DNA of 64,000 bases, from positions 1-64,000 of the forward strand of contig WVXO01000007.1 in NCBI GenBank assembly GCA_011773465.1, given 5' to 3'. The DNA comes from Candidatus Aminicenantota bacterium (lineage in GTDB: Bacteria > Acidobacteriota > Aminicenantia > Aminicenantales > Aminicenantaceae). This document shows, in pieces, positions 54,201 to 63,009 of the stretch. The notes under the pieces were generated by a model that was not told the origin of the DNA, ran no database searches, and saw nothing but the letters and a program-made list of their open reading frames with translations. The stretch's first letter is position 1, and each line of letters begins with the position of its first letter. The translations under genes were made by a program, and so were the position numbers.

Positions 54201-56318
54201 GCACTCTATATTGTCGCTGATCCACTTCCTGTAGGATCAGTAGGCGATACATACACGACCACCACCCTAGAAGCTTATGGTGGTGAGCCATTTGACATAA
54301 TTTATGGTGACCCAGACGATCCCGACGACGACGTATGGAAATATAGATATTGGACAGAAATACTGCAAAATGGAGAATCTATGCTACCTCCTGGTTTAAC
54401 ATTATCTTCCGATGGAATAATATCGGGGTCACCTGTCTATGATCCCAATGCTACGTACCCGCAGGATTATTCCTTCACCGTAGAAGTAAAGGACGAAAGC
54501 GATCCTCAACAAGTCGCTCGAAGGACATTCAATATTTCAATTGGGTGTGATGTTAACATTGAAGCCACAGCAGGTCCGGGCGGAAGCATAGATCCTGAAG
54601 GTGACGTGACGGTATTATGCGGAGATAGCCAGACATTCACCATAATCCCTGATGATTGCTTTCACATACAGGCTTTGTACATAGACGGTGTACCTTTATC
54701 ACAGGTACCGGTGCCGACAACATATAAATTCGCAAGTGTAAATCAAGACCATACGATTCACGCTACATTTGAAAGAGACACATTTATCATAAAAGCCGCT
54801 GCAGGAGTGGGCGGAAGCATAGATCCTGAAGGTGACGTGACGGTATTTTGCGGACTTGACCAGACATTTACTATAACAGTTGATGAAGGCTACATGTTAG
54901 AGGATGTCTTGGTAAATGGTACGCCTGAGGGACCAATGACCTCATATACGTTTATCAATGTCAGGTCGGATCATACCATAACTGCCATATTTAAAAGCTT
55001 AGAGAAGTGGGTTCAACGGTATAACAATGACTCTGCGAATGGTGCTGATGAAGCGAACGACATTGGCGTTGATCAATCAGGAGAAAATGTTTATGTGACT
55101 GGTTATAGTTCAAACGGAACAGACAATGACTATGCAACAATAAACTATCTCTCTAATGGTACACCAAATCCGGACTGGGGAACAACTGGAGTTCTCAGGT
55201 ATGATGGAGGAGAAGGAAATGATGAAGCTTCAGCCCTTGCCCTTGATGGCTCAGGAAATGTTTATGTGACAGGTTATAGCTTTAGCTTTAATAAAGGGGA
55301 AGATTTTTACACTATCAGTTACGATAGTTCGGGAGTTGAACGCTTGAGCGCAAGATACGATGGGCCTGCGCATAAGGGGGATAAGGGTAATGACATCGTT
55401 GTTGATGCATCTGGAGATTTCTATGTAACTGGAGACAGCTTCAGAGGAATGAAATATGAGCATTCTGATTACGCTACAGTTAAATTTGACACCTTGGGAG
55501 AGATAATTTGGGATGAGCGATATGATGCTCGCCGAAACGGCCATGATGTGGCCACTGCCGCTGCACTAGATTTAGAGGGAAATGTAATCATTACAGGAAG
55601 AAGTGAATATAGCCTAAACAAAAATATTGATGTGCTGCATTACGATTACTTTACAATAAAATACAATGCTAATAATGGAAGTGTAGCCTGGGCTGACAGG
55701 TATGACAATAGGGATGTAGCAAATGCACGGGATGAAGCTGCTGCTATTGCAGTTGATTTATATGGAAATATCTATGTAACAGGCAGGAGTCAAGGAAGCG
55801 GATTAGATTTCGACATCGTGACAATAAAGTACAGTTCTAATGGTGAAAGATTGTGGGTAAAAAGATACAATTATGGACCAGCAAATGGTAATGATGAAGC
55901 CGTGGCAATTGGAGTAGATGCATTAGGAAATGTTTATGTGACAGGTTATAGCTTCAATGGTATGAACAATGACTATGTCACAATTATGTACAGCAGTACC
56001 GGAGAGGAATTGTGGGTTGAAAGGTATGACAATAGTGGCGATGATGAAGCCGCTGACATCGCCATAGACACAGCCGGAAATATCTATGTAACTGGAAGGA
56101 GCCAAGACGGAGGAGACTTTAACTATTTTACGATTAAATATGACAGTTCTGGAAATATGGTCTGGCGAGTAAGGTATGACAGTACTTTTGGCGATGATGA
56201 AGCAAGAGCCCTGGTTATTGATGCATTAGGAAATGTTTATGTAACAGGCAGAAGTAAAGGAATGATTGGAGGAGTCGCAACAGGTTTTGATTTCGCCACA
56301 GTCAAGTACGGGCAATAA
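51213..56318 (+). CDS. Giant secreted protein: sialidase-like propeller, PLNRH repeats, Ig, InlB-type and SBBP repeats
   Basis: The 1701-residue protein has a Sec signal (MSIRRLFLFLVVAAAFLLATG). Residues about 60-480 contain Asp-box-like motifs (SYNSGQSW; SSDCGNSWG; STDGGLTF), indicating a sialidase-type beta-propeller without clear catalytic residues. A beta-sandwich region follows, flanked by clusters of NPLNRH/PLNRH repeats (about 810-830 and 903-922). Then come a putative Ig domain (LPPGLTLSSDGIISGSP), two InlB-B/divergent repeats (AGPGGSIDPEGDVTV...CG; AGVGGSIDPEGDVTV...CG) and eight SBBP beta-propeller repeats (VYVTGYS, IYVTGRS; about 1265-1701). No sortase or PEP-CTERM tail is evident. 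Probably a cell-surface or released adhesion/binding protein. Confidence 0.88.
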   Translation: MSIRRLFLFLVVAAAFLLATGIPTKSQYLGLGLFVGRNVNLAPYPQTDPDTDELMLDTGDPYLQRQNEPSMAVSTRNPMHLLAAANDYRTVYVPFSEGPLPGIDLRASASGDAWVGMFTSYNSGQSWTTHILPGYPQDITPEGIASPLHEYSTACDPTVRAGSSGLFFTSGIVFDRVKNGESAIFVARYIDNNTQAIGETDSIEYIDVNIIDEGTSGQFADKPWIAVAAPSDENDIVTIDAPSYTQTIPRFDVYMVYSIFLGSSPSGDHSKIMFAKSSDCGNSWGKPIKLSEDVHICQGTNVVVSPYDGTIYIVWRQYAREEYGIPHAIIMCKSTDGGLTFTKANMIAEIDPFDQYTAAERFRTSAFPAIAVDRNGLVYVAWSQLGVEEGTLADVPRIVIKTTLDGEQWSDPTPIDSHQGRGHQIMPSLACAGGTLLATWYDTRNSLWNELPEIIGEGQTMDVRAAQANLSTPSLPYPDNPAFGDSVQVSRYLYTAVTDPITGDLLDANGDPIHISGLPPVIKQVQSSHPNYAMFEGGYASFMGDYIDSAPSPMIMRDYESGTWRFNTGEGEFDPTLCYIVFACNRDVTVPEDPDWTIYQPPNWPPGSGNCIDDITAGMRNQNIYTAPVTQGIQVGCPVNTKPLYGDRRTFLVFVRNLTDNEKLIRLTIDIDATPGMNASFWEFETPIGEECPFEYCSQNGRIVDVSVFPHSSITLTVFVQPYTDPLATFRVTVEEASTGLKSSVILNPDPVNTGLIDPEQVLEYDAPFVITEDLALADFGDATVFSEDVVFTPEVLAELLESSNPDILTPCNRHPLNRHDAIINPLNRHSSIGSAPDGQVAEVTWSVQNQSDNTSAYSFEIIGDDPSVASQLLIYRVTSTPMPDGCDLSEEEHHELVLSYENPLNRHPLNRHGDLRNPLNRHNTFFLAPGETAICTLRLIDPEPTQESGGSTQEAAIMSNGGTQEDFIPEDYATRVAGVVIPQAANADGIIELETALYIVADPLPVGSVGDTYTTTTLEAYGGEPFDIIYGDPDDPDDDVWKYRYWTEILQNGESMLPPGLTLSSDGIISGSPVYDPNATYPQDYSFTVEVKDESDPQQVARRTFNISIGCDVNIEATAGPGGSIDPEGDVTVLCGDSQTFTIIPDDCFHIQALYIDGVPLSQVPVPTTYKFASVNQDHTIHATFERDTFIIKAAAGVGGSIDPEGDVTVFCGLDQTFTITVDEGYMLEDVLVNGTPEGPMTSYTFINVRSDHTITAIFKSLEKWVQRYNNDSANGADEANDIGVDQSGENVYVTGYSSNGTDNDYATINYLSNGTPNPDWGTTGVLRYDGGEGNDEASALALDGSGNVYVTGYSFSFNKGEDFYTISYDSSGVERLSARYDGPAHKGDKGNDIVVDASGDFYVTGDSFRGMKYEHSDYATVKFDTLGEIIWDERYDARRNGHDVATAAALDLEGNVIITGRSEYSLNKNIDVLHYDYFTIKYNANNGSVAWADRYDNRDVANARDEAAAIAVDLYGNIYVTGRSQGSGLDFDIVTIKYSSNGERLWVKRYNYGPANGNDEAVAIGVDALGNVYVTGYSFNGMNNDYVTIMYSSTGEELWVERYDNSGDDEAADIAIDTAGNIYVTGRSQDGGDFNYFTIKYDSSGNMVWRVRYDSTFGDDEARALVIDALGNVYVTGRSKGMIGGVATGFDFATVKYGQ

Positions 56319-56378
56319 TTCACGTTGAAAGCTGAAGTGTAAACTGTATGACTTAAGGATATCTTATCTTCAAATAAA

Positions 56379-59171
56379 TCATAGAGAATCTAGACGGCGG
56401 CGGGCATCTTTGACCATCGGGTCACTTCCATCATCCTTTTCCTTGATTTTCAGGAATTTATTGTATGATTCAGAAGCAGCACCACTTCCTAGACCTTCCT
56501 GAGCCCGTCCAAGGTAGTAGTAAACAGGAGACAGATATCGATGCGTGGGAGTATCGTTAAAAAAAACTGAAGCAGCTTCCCCTCCGCGTTTAAGGCATGT
56601 CTCAAACTCTGAATAGGCCGCTGTGTAGTCCTCAGCATCCATGTAAGCCAACCCAAGGAAATAATGGCCAATCCACATATCAATTGAGTCCTTTGCTTCA
56701 TGAAAAAGATTCACAGCATTGCCGATGTCGCCCCTTGCTCTGCTCATTTCACCTCCGATTAATTTGGCATACACACGAGGTTCTGGTTGAGTCCTTTTAA
56801 ACAATTCTGCTTGCAGGCTGCGAGCCTTATCATCCTGGCCAGAATTCAAATAAACTAGAGCAGCAGAAAACACTATTTCTGCATCATCTCTGATTCCTAC
56901 TGCGCGGTCTGCAGCTTTAGACGCAAGCTCTTCTTTCTCTTGAAGGAGATAGGCGTGAGCAAGCACGATACATTTTTCAGCAGCGTCGAATACCTGCTTG
57001 TTCTCAAGATCAAAGGCGATTCCTTCCTCGAGAATTTCTATAGCTTCCGCCAGCCGACCTTCATAGACGGCAAGGTCAGCCAAACCTGTAGCTGACAATG
57101 TCTTCCCATAGGAGCTCACGTCCTTAAGTTGATGGTATGTCTCAGCAGCTTGCTCAAGTTCGTCTTTTGCCAGTTGCGTCAATGCCAGAGTAATATAGGC
57201 TTTCACGTAACCAGGCTCAAGTTCCATGGCTTTCCGTGATTCTTTCTCAGCTGTCTCTAAATCTCCGGCTCCCAAGGCATACCAACTAAGGTTATTATGG
57301 GCATGGACGCCCTGAGGATTATATTTTACGTCGAGGCGTCCTTCTTCAAGGGCTTTGGGCAAATTGCGAGCATAAAAATAAGATATGGCAAGCTGAGCAT
57401 GGACAACATAATCACCCGGGTATTTCTCCAACAAGGCACTATATTCATCTATTGCTTTTTTAAAATCTCTTTTAATCGAAGCATATAGACCCAGGTCTCT
57501 GTGTTTTTCCCGATCGGTCATCTGGTCAATTCTTTTCAAAGCCTCTTGAAAATAAGGCTCGGCTTCTTCATAGCGGCCGCTGTTAGCATAAATAAGTGCC
57601 ACTCCTGAGTAGGCACGGCCGAAATTCGGGTCATGATCGATAGCCCTTAGATATTCTTTGAGGGCCTCTTCCGACTTTCCTTGATCATCGAGTTTCTGAG
57701 CAAGAGCATAGGCTTTCATCGCCTCTAGAGATGTCGTAGTGAAAGTCTCTTTAGTCAGAGCTTCCACAGAATCAGCTGAGATATCACCGAGGTTCGACCT
57801 CAGCTTAGCTGAAACTCTATCAGCCGCTTTTAATACTTCGCCTTTTGTTCCGATGTTTATCGAGTCCTCATAAACGTTCTCTGATTTGACCGTGTCTAGA
57901 GCCCAAACTTTAACCGTATACCCTTTATCGCTTTCTTCAATTGATCCTCCAACAACCACATTAACGCCTGCCCTCCGACTCACTAACTGAGCCAGCTCTC
58001 TATTCAGGGTTTCACCTGCAAGAGGGTCAAGTTCGGTTGCTAGTCTAAGCGCGTCTTGACGGTTGTGAATATGGATGAATGAGGCATCTGCTAAACTGAT
58101 ATCCAAAGCTTTCTCAAGAACCCCATCAAGAATTTCGTCACCTGTTTGATTCTGAAAGTTGGCAACCAGCACGGAGATAGTCTCTGTGCCGGGTTCCTGA
58201 GAACTCACCGGGCCCCGAAGGAATAAAAACCAGGCGCCAGTTGCTAACATGGCGATGACTAAGAAAGCCGCAGCTGCTAATTGCCATCCGCGGAAAAGAA
58301 GACGAGGCCCTCCAACAGTATCTCTCAGCAACTTTCGAATATCGACCGCGAATTCTGCCACCTTTTGATACCTGTCCGCAGGATCCTTGGCCAAAGCTCT
58401 TCGCAGCATGGGGCTGAGCACCGGATTCACTATTTTTGGCTTGACACTAACAGCAGGCGTGGGGTCCCTAAGGATGGAGCTTAGAGTTTCTATAGCACTG
58501 GGTTTTGAAAAAGGATGATTTCCCGATGCCATTTCGTAAAGGAGGATTCCTAAAGAAAAAATGTCACTTCTCTCATCTATCTCATCGCCTCGGGCCTGTT
58601 CAGGAGACATATAGGCTAAAGTCCCTACTATGGCGCCCTGTTCTGTTAGCGAGGCCTGCGTTAGGGTTTTTGTAATAGCCTCCTCCCCTTTGGGAAGTAT
58701 TTGTTTAGCCAAGCCAAAATCCATGACTTTGACATGGCCCTGAGGTGTGAGCATGATGTTAGCGGGTTTTAGGTCGCGATGGGCAATTCCTTTTCCATGA
58801 GCCTCTTCTAAAGCCTCCGCGATCTCTAAAGCCATTTGAAGAGAATCTCTCAAGGGAAGAAGCCCTTCATCCAATTTATCCCTCAAATCCTTACCCTCGA
58901 CGTACTCCATCACGATATAAGATTTGTTGTCGATCTCCCCTGTCTCGTAAATCTTGCATATAAAGGGATGATCCAAGGAGGCAGCGGCTTTGGCCTCCCG
59001 GAGTAATCGCATTTTGGCTGTGCTATCTTTTTGCATTTTTTCTGGCAGGAATTTGATGGCAACCTTTCGATCGAGGGCTGTGTCCTGGGCAAGGTAGACT
59101 TCGCCCATCCCTCCTTTCCCGAGTTGTTCGAGAACTTCGTATTGTTTTATTTTATCGCCTGGTTTAGCCAT
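56379..59171 (-). CDS. Ser/Thr protein kinase with TolB-like and TPR regions
   Basis: The 930-residue protein has a PknB-like kinase domain (about 10-270: GKGGMGEVYLA, VAIKFLPEK, HRDLKPANIML, DFGLAK, GTLAYMSPEQARGDEIDERSDIFSLGILLYEM). A membrane helix (LAAAAFLVIAMLATGAWFLFL) lies near 300-320. A TolB-like domain follows (ISVLVANFQNQTGDEILDGVLEKALDISLADASFI...GVNVVVGGSIEES), then about ten TPR repeats to the C terminus. It has the same architecture as the kinase at 11059 but no zinc ribbon. It is convergent with the giant secreted protein. Signalling partner unknown. Confidence 0.92.
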   Translation of the reverse strand: MAKPGDKIKQYEVLEQLGKGGMGEVYLAQDTALDRKVAIKFLPEKMQKDSTAKMRLLREAKAAASLDHPFICKIYETGEIDNKSYIVMEYVEGKDLRDKLDEGLLPLRDSLQMALEIAEALEEAHGKGIAHRDLKPANIMLTPQGHVKVMDFGLAKQILPKGEEAITKTLTQASLTEQGAIVGTLAYMSPEQARGDEIDERSDIFSLGILLYEMASGNHPFSKPSAIETLSSILRDPTPAVSVKPKIVNPVLSPMLRRALAKDPADRYQKVAEFAVDIRKLLRDTVGGPRLLFRGWQLAAAAFLVIAMLATGAWFLFLRGPVSSQEPGTETISVLVANFQNQTGDEILDGVLEKALDISLADASFIHIHNRQDALRLATELDPLAGETLNRELAQLVSRRAGVNVVVGGSIEESDKGYTVKVWALDTVKSENVYEDSINIGTKGEVLKAADRVSAKLRSNLGDISADSVEALTKETFTTTSLEAMKAYALAQKLDDQGKSEEALKEYLRAIDHDPNFGRAYSGVALIYANSGRYEEAEPYFQEALKRIDQMTDREKHRDLGLYASIKRDFKKAIDEYSALLEKYPGDYVVHAQLAISYFYARNLPKALEEGRLDVKYNPQGVHAHNNLSWYALGAGDLETAEKESRKAMELEPGYVKAYITLALTQLAKDELEQAAETYHQLKDVSSYGKTLSATGLADLAVYEGRLAEAIEILEEGIAFDLENKQVFDAAEKCIVLAHAYLLQEKEELASKAADRAVGIRDDAEIVFSAALVYLNSGQDDKARSLQAELFKRTQPEPRVYAKLIGGEMSRARGDIGNAVNLFHEAKDSIDMWIGHYFLGLAYMDAEDYTAAYSEFETCLKRGGEAASVFFNDTPTHRYLSPVYYYLGRAQEGLGSGAASESYNKFLKIKEKDDGSDPMVKDARRRLDSL

Positions 59172-59513
59172 TTGTTTTAACCAAGGGAATAGGTCTTGAG
59201 GGGATAAAGTTCGTTACAACAGACCCAGAGCCCAATAATGGGTAAGAATCTGGTTTTTTTGCCTATTTTCAATTCTCCCCGGCCTTTGATCATTCCAGCT
59301 TGAAATCGGGCAAGCTCGGTATGTCCACAGCCCGTAAATAAATCTCTCTCCTCCTATGCTTAAAAATTTATAGCACAGGGAAAATTTGATGTCAAATAGA
59401 TAGTTCTGCTTTTTTTTCAATAATTTCCCTGCATTTCCATTGCAATTTTTATTAGAGAGCAAAAGTAGAATTGACGAGGCTTGCTTTTTTGTATATTACT
59501 TTACTAATCACTG
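59172..59513. other. Divergent intergenic region
   Basis: No gene is seen. For the plus-strand permease, TTGACG (59471-59476) and TATTAC (59494-59499) with a 17-base spacer would place the transcript start only about 8 bases before the ATG at 59514, implying a very short leader. No Shine-Dalgarno is visible, consistent with near-leaderless translation. Confidence 0.4.
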
Positions 59514-60833
59514 ATGAATAAAAGCAGGGAAGCTTCCCAGGTCTTGGAAGACTTTTCTTTAGAGTCTGTGCCTTTAACTCAAAGAAAAACCTGGCTAAAC
59601 CTGGCAGTTATCTGGATTGGGATAGCTGTGGTTATGTCAGCTATATTTCGGGGGATGATGATTGGTTTGGGCTTGGGAAAAATTTCAAGTGTGATAATCT
59701 CTTATATTCTAGGAGAAATTATCCTCGTTGTTATGATGGGCCTCACAGGGTATATCGGGGCAAAAACAGGGTTTTCCACACCCTTAATAGCCAATTTTTC
59801 CTTCGGTCGGATAGGAGCAATCATAATCTCTCTCTCCATAGCTTTATCGCTTATCGGCTGGTTTGGGGTTCAAGCGGCTTTTTTTGCTCGAACCATCCAA
59901 TTCTATTTTAAAACGGATTTCTCGCTACCTATCTTCTCCTTTTTATGCGGGATTGTAATGATGATTCCTGCTATTTTTGGCATTCGAGGCTTAAGTGCTC
60001 TTAGCTGGATGGCTTCTCCGTTTATGATCGCAATCTTTTTATGGGGAATCATAAAAATGGGTTTTCATTTCCTGCCTTCTGAAAATCTGGTTTCATTAGC
60101 CCTTAGCCATAAGCCTGACCCCTACCCTTTAACTTTAGGAGCTGCGGCCTCGATAGTAGCAGGAGGATTTATCGTGGGAGCAATAACAAGCGCAGATATA
60201 TTTCGTTATGCCCGTCCTCGAATGAAAGATATCTTTCTGGCAGCAATCATAGCCATGCTGGTCAGTGCTTTCCTTCATCTTGTTGGCTCTGTTTTATCCA
60301 TGAATACAGGAATATATCACGAAAGACTTCCAGAGCTAGTAATCGATAACCAATATCTTGGATTGGGATTCATCGGATTTCTCGTTCTCCTTTTAGCCCA
60401 ATGGACGACAAATGACAGCAACATCTACTCATCTGTTCTGGCTTTGAATAATATTTTTCAGACAAAAAGGTGGATAGTCACTATCGGAGTAGGTGTATTC
60501 GCCTCTCTATTTGCTGCTTTTGGCATCTTGGAAAGATTGGAACTTTTCTTAAAAATTTTGGCTGTGAGCATCGGACCCATTGGAGGTATTTTTATCTGCG
60601 ATTATTATATTTTGAGAAGATTAAAAGTGCGTGATTTTAGGGAAAAAACTTTTTCCAAAGTAAACTATAAGGCCTTAGGTGTTTATCTTGTCTCTTTTCT
60701 AATAGGCTGGACTAGCTCCGGACATCCGTTCACGATTAAAATTTTTCCCTTTTCCGTCTTTGCATTTAATGGAATAATATCTTCAATTATTCTCTATTTT
60801 ACGGTGATGAAAATTTTCCCTGAAAAGGAGTAA
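59514..60833 (+). CDS. NCS1/cytosine-permease-like transporter
   Basis: The 439-residue protein has about twelve membrane segments. NCS1 features are the N-terminal SLESVPLTQRKTWLNLAVIWIGIAVVMSAIFRGMMIGLGL, TGYIGAKTGFSTPLIANFSFGRIGAIIISLSIALSLIGWFGVQ (conserved GWFG region) and LAQWTTNDSNIYSSVLALNNIF. CodB-like members carry cytosine, purines, allantoin or hydantoins by Na+ or H+ symport; the substrate is not decided by sequence. It is followed 3 bases later by DUF1177 and then AroM, suggesting uptake plus catabolism of one compound. Confidence 0.87.
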   Translation: MNKSREASQVLEDFSLESVPLTQRKTWLNLAVIWIGIAVVMSAIFRGMMIGLGLGKISSVIISYILGEIILVVMMGLTGYIGAKTGFSTPLIANFSFGRIGAIIISLSIALSLIGWFGVQAAFFARTIQFYFKTDFSLPIFSFLCGIVMMIPAIFGIRGLSALSWMASPFMIAIFLWGIIKMGFHFLPSENLVSLALSHKPDPYPLTLGAAASIVAGGFIVGAITSADIFRYARPRMKDIFLAAIIAMLVSAFLHLVGSVLSMNTGIYHERLPELVIDNQYLGLGFIGFLVLLLAQWTTNDSNIYSSVLALNNIFQTKRWIVTIGVGVFASLFAAFGILERLELFLKILAVSIGPIGGIFICDYYILRRLKVRDFREKTFSKVNYKALGVYLVSFLIGWTSSGHPFTIKIFPFSVFAFNGIISSIILYFTVMKIFPEKE

Positions 60834-60836
60834 GCC

Positions 60837-61913
60837 ATGTCATTTAAACAGGTAATCGAAGTTTGCGAATTACTGGATACTCCGGTAATTAAGGGAGATG
60901 AGATAAAAGAATTCTTTCTGAAGCATGGGATAGACGAATCAGAAATTGAAACTCGAAAAATTAAAGAAGATAAAGGAGAGACTGAATTTGTGAAGATAAC
61001 CATCAGAGGCAAAGAAGGAATATCAGAGGGAAGAAAAGAAGGGCTGCCAAAGGGAGAGAAGGAAGAAAAAATAAGAGGAGAAAAAGAAGGAATAATAACG
61101 GGTAAGAAAGAGGGAAAGTCAAAAGGAGAAAAAGAGAGTAAATCAAATGCGGGAAGCTCGAATGCGGATAATGCGCCCACTCTAGGCATAATAGGTCGCC
61201 TGGGGGGAATAGGCGCCAGGCCTCATAAGATTGGCCTTGTATCTGATGCTGACGGAGCCATAACCGCCTTGGCTGCTGCAGCGAAAATCGCAGGAATGAG
61301 AAAAAAAGGAGATGTACTCAAAGGCGACGTCATCATCGCCACGCATCTCTGTCCCTGCTCCCCTATCATTCCCCATGAGCCTGTTCCTTTTATGGATTCA
61401 CCTGTTTCTCTAGAGACGATGAACAAATACGAGGTAGATGAGCGAATGGAAGCAATCCTCTCTATTGATACGACCAAAGGGAACCGAGTGATCAACAGTA
61501 AAGGTTTTGCCATCTCTCCTACCTTAAAAGACGGTTACATACTGAGAGTGAGCGAAGATTTGCTGGATATCATGCAGATAGTTACAGGTAAATTACCTGT
61601 CGTTTTTCCTATAACGACACAGGATATTACTCCCTATGGGAATGAAATCTACCATCTCAACAGTATCATGCAGCCAGGAACCGCGACAAGTGCTCCGGTG
61701 GTTGGAGTAGCCATAACGACCGAGGTTCCTGTCCCAGGATGCGCTACTGGCGCCAATCAAGCGATAGATATAGAAATGGCGACGAGATTTGTGGTGGAAG
61801 TGGCAAAAGCCTACGGAGAGGGAGAATGCTCCTTTTACGATAAGAAGGAATTCCAGAGATTAATTTCTCTCTACGGCTCTTTTGAACATTTAAAAACACT
61901 GGGAAGAAAATAA
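60837..61913 (+). CDS. DUF1177 protein with low-complexity Gly/Lys/Glu insertion
   Basis: The 358-residue protein matches DUF1177 (FKQVIEVCELLDTPVIKGDEIKEFF at the start; GIIGRLGGIGARPHKIGLVSDADGAITALAAAAKIAGM; GDVIIATHLCPCSPIIPHEPVPFMDSPV; PGTATSAPVVGVAITTEVPVPGCATGANQAIDIEMATRFVVEVAKAYGEGECSFYD). Residues about 60-115 are an insertion of repeated EG-x-x-x-G-K/E units (EGRKEGLPKGEKEEK-type) that I do not expect in the family. It is the middle gene of permease-DUF1177-AroM. DUF1177 is unassigned but is usually found beside transporters and AroM-like proteins. Confidence 0.85.
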   Translation: MSFKQVIEVCELLDTPVIKGDEIKEFFLKHGIDESEIETRKIKEDKGETEFVKITIRGKEGISEGRKEGLPKGEKEEKIRGEKEGIITGKKEGKSKGEKESKSNAGSSNADNAPTLGIIGRLGGIGARPHKIGLVSDADGAITALAAAAKIAGMRKKGDVLKGDVIIATHLCPCSPIIPHEPVPFMDSPVSLETMNKYEVDERMEAILSIDTTKGNRVINSKGFAISPTLKDGYILRVSEDLLDIMQIVTGKLPVVFPITTQDITPYGNEIYHLNSIMQPGTATSAPVVGVAITTEVPVPGCATGANQAIDIEMATRFVVEVAKAYGEGECSFYDKKEFQRLISLYGSFEHLKTLGRK

Positions 61914-61915
61914 AT

Positions 61916-62090
61916 TGTCATTGCGAGCGACCGAAGGGAGCGTGGCAATCTCATAAAAATAAAGAATAAAGGGTGTGATACTTCAACTTGAAAAATGTAA
62001 AGCCATAATGCGGGCAAGCACTGAAAGAAGCAAAACAATCTCCTAATAATATATCACTGCGAGTGAAGCGAAGCAATCTCATTAAAATAT
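61916..62090. repeat. GTCATTGCGAGCGA-type REP copies
   Basis: A clear copy (GTCATTGCGAGCGACCGAAG, continuing to GTGGCAATCTC) lies at 61917-61952. Degenerate copies follow at about 62008-62043 (GCACTGAAAGAAGCAAAACA) and 62066-62090 (ACTGCGAGTGAAGCGAAGCA, then ATCTC). The same family occurs at 42464. The rest of 61914-62229 is AT-rich with no gene. Confidence 0.7.
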
Positions 62091-62229
62091 ATAATTTCGA
62101 GAGAAATAAGGAAATAAGGCCATTTTCTACCATCATTTATGGTGAATATTTTTTGACAATTCCTGATAATTATTAGATAAAGGATAATAATCGCACAAAA
62201 AAGATGGCTTTATTTCTAATAGGTGAAGA

Positions 62230-62898
62230 ATGGCTTTAGTCAAGGTAGGACTTCTCACCATCGGTCAGTCTCCCAGAGAAGACGTAGTGCCTGAAATGAA
62301 ACCTTTTTTTCTTCCTCACATAAAAATTCTGGAAAAAGGCTTACTGGATAATCTCACCCCTAAGGAAATTAGACGCTTAAAGCCCAAAAGAGGGGAAACA
62401 CCGTTGGTCACTCGTTTAAGGAAAGGCAGCTCGGTTCAACTTAGCGAGAAAGAAATAAGCTCTCTCCTACCTGAGGCTATTGATTCAATGAAAACGAAAA
62501 TGAAGGTGAAGGCAGTGGGAGTACTCTGTACTCATGATTTTCAAAAGACAGAATTTCCCCCATCAGTCATTTTCCCGTTTAATTCTCTAAGGTTTTTGAT
62601 TAATCGCATAATTCAAGTAAAGTGCCTTGGAGTAGTGGTTCCCTTGGAAAGTCAAATTAATAATGCTAAGAAAAAATGGAAAAAAGATAAAGTTGTTGTG
62701 GAGGCTAAATCTCCTTATGCCAAGGGAAAAAGCTGGAAAGAAATAGCCCAAAATTTTTCTCAAGAAAAAGTAGATGTGGTAATCCTTGATTGTATTGGAT
62801 ACAAAATAAAAGATAAACGGGCAATACAAAAATTATTGCCTGTTCCTGTCCTCTTGCCCCGAGTTGTTCTTGCTTTTGCCATCGATCAACACATTTAA
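62230..62898 (+). CDS. aroM: AroM family protein
   Basis: The 222-residue protein has the AroM opening VKVGLLTIGQSPREDVVPEMKPFF (residues 4-27), GETPLVTRLRKGSSVQLSE, VGVLCTHDF and a C-terminal VDVVILDCIGYKIKDKRAIQKLLPVPVLLPRVVLAF. The fold resembles Asp/Glu racemases, but no activity is established. It is preceded by GGTGAAGA and separated from DUF1177 by a repeat-containing gap. Context suggests a role with the NCS1 permease and DUF1177. Confidence 0.85.
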   Translation: MALVKVGLLTIGQSPREDVVPEMKPFFLPHIKILEKGLLDNLTPKEIRRLKPKRGETPLVTRLRKGSSVQLSEKEISSLLPEAIDSMKTKMKVKAVGVLCTHDFQKTEFPPSVIFPFNSLRFLINRIIQVKCLGVVVPLESQINNAKKKWKKDKVVVEAKSPYAKGKSWKEIAQNFSQEKVDVVILDCIGYKIKDKRAIQKLLPVPVLLPRVVLAFAIDQHI

Positions 62899-63009
62899 TT
62901 TTCGCTTTGATAGGAAAAGTATGGTATATTACGCTTATCTCCATAAGGGAAAACACTAACAAATAAATTAATCGGATTGAGTAAGCGTACCAAAAGGTCA
63001 GAATAAAAA

